A DNA stretch of 64,000 nucleotides from Spongilla lacustris. Taxonomy: Eukaryota > Porifera > Demospongiae > Spongillida > Spongillidae. Below the pieces are notes generated by a model that saw nothing but the letters and a program-made list of their open reading frames with translations, was not told where the DNA came from and did no database searches. Of this stretch, positions 59,310-64,000 are shown piece by piece. The translations under genes and the position numbers were made by a program. Location of the stretch: positions 14,889,969 to 14,953,968 of the forward strand of contig OX442416.1 of NCBI GenBank assembly GCA_949361645.1. Reading direction: 5' to 3'. Within the stretch, counting starts at the first letter, position 1. Each line of letters opens with the position of its first letter.

Positions 59310-59982
59310 TCATAACCCACGGCTGTCTACTCTCATTGAACGCGCCCTCCGCCCCAAAATTTTGAAATGGATTTGCTGTCCCATAGCAACGAACCGGACA
59401 ACCAATGCCCTTTGGAATGCGCTATACACAAAGCACACCTTGTACAATAAACACCTATAAGCCATACTGTGGTTAAGAAACACCTCTGACCTTTGTATGG
59501 CATATAAAATCACGTGGTCTTACCGCACAAAAAGGTGTCAGTTTTGTGTCTTGAAGTGAGGTACTTATTTCAGTGCGTACTGACCTATATACGTTCTGAA
59601 GACTATTGTGCCTCTCCTGCACATAGATTGGATACAAAACGACGATAAATGTATGCTATGTAGATAGTTGTACTTGTTTCTACTAAAGGCGTGTGTCGAC
59701 GAATTTTCTGAAGTAGTGTTCAAACGCCTTGAAAATCGCCATTTTTGTTGGTTATTTCGCGCGTACTTATTGCCTGGGGCAGAAGGTAGGGTCATATGGA
59801 AGGGTAAAAAATTATGTTTATATATCCTGTATCATGTTTTCCTGTTCTCTGAAGGGTTTGGAGCTGCAGCTAGCAGTCAACTGCCTGCATGGCATGGCCC
59901 ATGCGTACACCTAGCTAACGGATGATGACGAAGACACCTCAATAAATGATGTGCACAGTTTGAAGACGTATGTGAGTGAGGA
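59310..59982. other. 3' flank of gene C, no gene
   Basis: Contains AATAAAGG and GAACGCGCCCTCCGCC near the left edge, typical of repeat ends. No supported coding region. Confidence 0.35.
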
Positions 59983-62900
59983 TTAAATATTTTTTTTCTT
60001 CTTTTGTGGAGGGGGGACGGCAGCTAAAACTTGTGGGGAAATGCTTATTAAGTGTTCTTTGACAATGCACAGCAAATACTTTACTTTGTCAGTAACTGCT
60101 GTGTAGGCTAAGCCAAGTCGTGTAAACTTGGCATGGATGGACTCAGCCCCCTGTTCGCCTAGGAGGCCAAATCCAACGTGCGTAGAATTAGCCCATGTAG
60201 TAGCATGATCCTCCAGGATACGCATCTTAATGGGGACTGTTGCCTCTGGGAAGGACTTCCGGAAGTACGCCATAAACTGTTCAATGGCTTGTTCTGTACA
60301 AATCAATTGTATAGTCTTGAGTTCAAATGAAATCATAAAAAATGATACTCACCTAGAGCAAAGGTTTGTGCTTCATCAATGAAATTCTGGTCATATATGT
60401 TGTGGCAGCTAGCAAACATGCAAAATGTATTGACCAGAATGTCGGTACGCTGTTGTAGCTCTACAACGCGATGGGGCAATCTGTTTTGTGCAGTTTGAAC
60501 CAGTGACTTGCACAGTGTCTGGATATTAGATAGCTGTAAAGTGAAGAAGTTGCATGATCACTACTTCTAAACTTAGATTTTTAGTACCTTTAGAGTCTTG
60601 TGTACATGATTGCCCACAAAGGCACCTCCAAAATATTGCTGGCGATGTACTCCTATGGACTGCAGTGCAGAGTCCAGCTCCTTAACAAAGGGGCCGTCTT
60701 TGATCGAAAATCCCTTCTTCACTGTGGCTGTGCAGTTGGCTACATCTGTTTCCTAGTGTGATTGGTGTGTCAATACACATTTTATACTGCATGCATGGCT
60801 TACAAGTTGTTTGAGAGATTTCATCTTGTCTTCACATTGCTTGAAGAAATCCACAGTGACTGGATCATTCTCCCCAACAACTAGTGATACATATGTTGCC
60901 ATTTGCTGCGACAAATCATATGACTCCTGGGCTTGCTCCAACTCTGCTTGTAGCTTCCGAAGCCTTTGCAGCTCATGGCTGTAATTGGAGAAGCTGAAGT
61001 GGGCATCGTCTCTTGAGTGCAGAGCCAGCTCAAGGTCAAGGGTATGACACTCGTCTTCAAGCAACCCATAAATCTTGGTAAAGATGCCCAAAGTGATGTG
61101 AAGACCAGGTGGGCATACCTAGCGTGTGTGTGTGTGTGTGCATGTGCATGATCATACAAAACAGTTTTTGGCAAATTCATTTATACTTACTTGTGAAATG
61201 GGGATGTTGAAAATAGGCTCTGAAATGCAGTTATAGAAGTGTTGTGCTTGTTTCTTGCCAACCCCTGAAGCAATGTAGTGCTGATGGTCAGCACTGATAG
61301 TTTCAAATGTTCTGGGTGGAGCTGGTCCTCTGACTGAGAGAGGTGTTACTAAGTGCTGATGGTGGGCCAAGCAATACAAACATGGGTAGCATCCTATAAG
61401 AAAGGTGCAATGTTTGTACACTTTGTTTAGCACCTATGCAAATAGTCACATACCACTTGCTCCTGACAGCCCGTACATTCTAGTAATGAACTCATAGTCT
61501 CCACACATGAACAGCCTGAGTGTGTATTGCCTGTAGGTTGAATGTTCATTTTTAAAATCATATGATATTAACTGTTCTTACCTCCATTTCATTCCTTGCA
61601 GATGTGCTACTTGATCTTTATAGCGGTCAAGTGCTATGTGGAGGTTGGTAACAGTGTCGCCCGCTTCAAAGCAGCAAAACACGCAGGTGTTGTGGACTGA
61701 GTTAGGCGCTGGAACATTTACAATCTGAAAGTTCATCTTGAACGAACCGCCTCCTTTGTCCCCTCCTATTTTTAACCACACCTCACTGGCAGGGATGACC
61801 CCATCATGCCAGGTAAGCCGTCCTGTCCTACATAGGGTTAAAATTATTTTGCAAGGTTTATGCCTTGACCTCCTAATTAACCTTTCATTCTCTTCCAAGA
61901 GGTCAACAACCTTCTGAACCAGATCTGGAATATAAACCAGAGGAGCTCCCCTAAGCTCTTCACCACCAGAAGGATGAGGAAATGAGAATAGAGCCATCTC
62001 TCCTTTTAAGTTGTCGCCCACAATTTGCCTGCAAATGTTGCGCATCCGCTGCTCCCCAGCTAGAGATACTCCTGATGCTTTCAGCCACCTAGACAAGTAA
62101 TGCATATGTAGGTTATTTTTTTAGTTTTTGTGTAATGCTTTACCGTCTAAGTTGTCTCAAACAGTTCCAGGGAATAGCCATGCCGACTTTTATGGCCAAT
62201 ACTTGGACAGAGTCGATTGCAATGTTTGTGATGCCTGCCTTCTGCAATAGAGACATCCTCTCTTCATCACTCAGAGTGAGTACCTCCTCCTCCATCAGGG
62301 CAGATGGCTCTCCTCCACTGACGATGCTTCTGGCTGTGTGCATCTCTGCACGCCTCGTCTTCACAGTCTTGGAGCAAGCAGCTGAGGTCAGGTGGCGGGC
62401 TTTGGTCACATGCATGAATGTCATTGGCTACAAGGTATGGTTTACATGTAGTGTGTCATAACAATGTAAGTGAGATTGAATACACTTAACTGTTCCTCCT
62501 GTAGGCAGTTGTATTATGCCTGCTTGATCGGGGCTGGTGGAGATGGCCCTCTTCAGCAATGCGGCTGCTTCTCTCTCCTCACCAGCAGTGAGATATTGTG
62601 TGCACTCGTGCCCATCGTAACAGCCAGCCTTCATATCCCTGTGGCACTCCACACATTGTACCAGTACATCCTTCAACAAGAGCAATACAGCATTTGGTGC
62701 TGGTCTTATCTCTGTGGGTACCAAGGAGCTATCCTCCGAGCAGCAAGGACACACTGGGGTTGATGCTGCTACTCGCTCCACAACACAGCTGGTACAGGCC
62801 AGCTGAGGGCATGGCAGTTCAAGGGGCTGTTTGAGAATGTTTGAACACACCACACACTTCAACTCCTTCAGGACAGTGGCACTGTTTTGGCCTGCCAGTG

Positions 62901-63399
62901 GTGGGCATGGCTCACTTGAGAAGATTGGAGGAGGAGCAATCTTCCAAAGATGGGCAATTAACATGTTCGGTGTGAGGCCAGGTTGACGACCTCTGCCAAC
63001 TGTATGCTTCCTAACTGGACCTTTTGCATTGAAACTGAAATGCTCACACACCTGTGGTATGATTTATACTGATGATATTGCATAAAAGCATATACATGTA
63101 GTATGTACCTTACACCCTTCATTGGTATGTGCTTCCCATACAAATGGTGTCAGGGCACACCTGTGGTGCACTCCTCCTACCATGGCACTGATGATCCTCT
63201 GCATTGTATGGTAACAGCAATGGCAGAAGTGTTCAGGGTACACTTGAGCATTATCAGTATTGGTGTTAATAGCAAAGGCAATTTGCAAATCAGCTGCAAA
63301 TGCTTTGCATTCGTGGATCTCCTTTTTATGCTTCCTTGTCATCAGCCTTTGTCCACATACTCTGCAGTGCAGCGGCAGTTGTTTAATGTGGTAGTCCAT
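59983..63399 (-). CDS. RAG1L: RAG1-like recombinase, gene C (11 exons, open)
   Basis: Exons: 63399-63109, 63051-62491, 62427-62144, 62088-61882, 61827-61582, 61530-61454, 61393-61191, 61118-60804, 60752-60588, 60533-60353, 60293-59983. They sum to 2841 nt (946 aa), all GT-AG, with phases as in A and B. Motifs: HCRVCG, VYPEHFCHCC, RING CVVC/CPQLAC/CPCC (His replaced by Gln), finger CVEC-HEC, QLPTGG. Core: D471 (KIGGDKGGG), D541 (CGDYEF), E894 (GEQGAE), with zinc Cys C560/C563. The first zinc His is replaced by Arg (R868) and the second is H873. Intron 4 (61881-61828, 54 nt) keeps the frame if retained. This is the most divergent copy. A nuclear DNA-processing role is inferred from the family. 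Confidence 0.86.
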
Positions 63400-63873
63400 T
63401 CTTGTAACCTATGTTCATGTACGCAATGACCACAACACGCATCGATTATTCATAAAATACACATGGATCTTTTCGGGCGACAGAAAATTTGTCGACAGAA
63501 GTGGTTCATCACTTCTTTTTTTGGCATGCCTTTGACTTACGAAAAGCCTAGTCTTACCTCCAACCGTTGTGCAGGAAGTCCACAATATCCGATCTTGTAC
63601 ACGCCCTTCCAAAATAAGTGCCGCGTGGCGATGTAAACACTGCTTGCGCATAAATTTCATGTGCGATTTAAAAAATGCGTGTTCATTATAAATAAAAGAG
63701 GTTGAAACGTTGTATTATATGCTACAGATAAGTATATATTTTTGCTGCTGATCTGAGGTGTTATGAGCTCTGAAACTTAAGGTGTCTGTAATGAGGTGTT
63801 TCTTCACAATTATTTGGACAGGTACCGTAATATTCTAATTATAAACCTAGTTTCCAGCCGCAAACAACCGTGA
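63400..63873. other. 5' flank of gene C
   Basis: On the minus strand a donor TTGGAG|GTAAGA near 63560 could end a non-coding first exon. The outer end, GGTACCGTAATATTC and TTATAAACCTAGTTTCCAGC, looks like a repeat terminus. Confidence 0.35.
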
Positions 63874-64000
63874 ACCAGATCTTGTCATTATAATTCACTT
63901 GGGTGCTACATTGTTTATGCCAATGGCAAAAATCTCAATGCTGAAATCGAATGGTTTGCTCTTTGGAACATTCTGGCACTGATAATACTTCTTGCAGCAT
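63874..64000 (+). pseudogene. 7TM receptor fragment (TM4-TM5 loop), cut by window end
   Basis: It reads TRSCHYNSLGCYIVYANGKN then LNAEIEWFALWNILALIILL, matching the loop and TM5 of the receptors at 11190-12152 and 12974-13993, with more substitutions than the fragment at 58919-59288. The frame is open to the window edge, so the rest may continue. Confidence 0.6.

Larger units (their letters stand above)
59289..63873. mobile_element. 4.6-kb segment with RAG1-like gene C between receptor pieces
   Basis: Receptor homology stops at 59288 and resumes at 63874 in the same orientation, with about 33 bp of receptor sequence missing. The inner edges share only a short inverted match (TTTGCGTC... and, inverted, TTTGCGGC...). 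Gene C is the only gene. The two receptor pieces differ in divergence from the intact copies, so they may not come from one gene. The insertion is a suggestion, not proven. Confidence 0.4.

Overview
The window looks like metazoan nuclear DNA, most plausibly from a sponge (demosponge). Genes have spliceosomal introns of about 50-100 bp, there are lineage-specific seven-transmembrane receptors and secreted Cys-rich proteins, the palindrome TACATGTA is very frequent, and DNA transposons, foldback MITEs, (CA)n tracts and minisatellites are dense. The species cannot be fixed from the sequence; a cnidarian is the main alternative.

The main content is three homologous, intron-rich genes for full-length RAG1-type recombinases: gene A (24176-27744, minus, 985 codons), gene B (31112-41788, plus, 956 codons once an insertion is discounted) and gene C (59983-63399, minus, 946 codons). 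Each reconstructs as 11 exons with the same splice positions and phases. Each has the RAG1 order: N-terminal CxxC/zinc module, RING plus CxxC-HxC finger, helical linker, then a DDE core. The acidic positions matching RAG1 D600, D708 and E962 are present in all three, and D2 lies exactly 19 residues before the first Cys of the core zinc site, as in RAG1. The RING histidine is replaced in all three. No RAG2-like gene (Kelch/PHD) is visible.

A and B are head to head inside a 21.9-kb segment (22930-44827) that splits a Cys-rich GPI-type protein gene between two codons. The segment has inverted ends CATG(T/G)CCAGAAATTG. Exon 2 of B is in turn split by a 7.2-kb segment (31971-39150) with perfect 13-bp inverted ends CATATGGAGAAAT and a similar subterminal region, which suggests the same element family nested in itself. 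Gene C lies between two pieces of a broken receptor gene (58919-59288 and 63874-64000).

Layout: 1-0.9 kb, end of a Cys-rich gene and its repeats; 1.8-5.2 kb, a frameshifted rhodopsin-like receptor; 5.2-10.4 kb, mostly repeats; 10.4-14 kb, a tandem pair of 7TM receptor genes; 14-22.5 kb, MITEs, an endonuclease relic and a tandem segmental duplication; 22.5-44.8 kb, the RAG1-like element; 44.8-46.2 kb, Cys-rich gene remnants; 46.5-49.8 kb, a hAT-like element; 51-58.5 kb, a 1.3-kb inverted repeat enclosing a hAT MITE and retroelement endonuclease fragments; 58.9-64 kb, receptor fragments around RAG1-like gene C.
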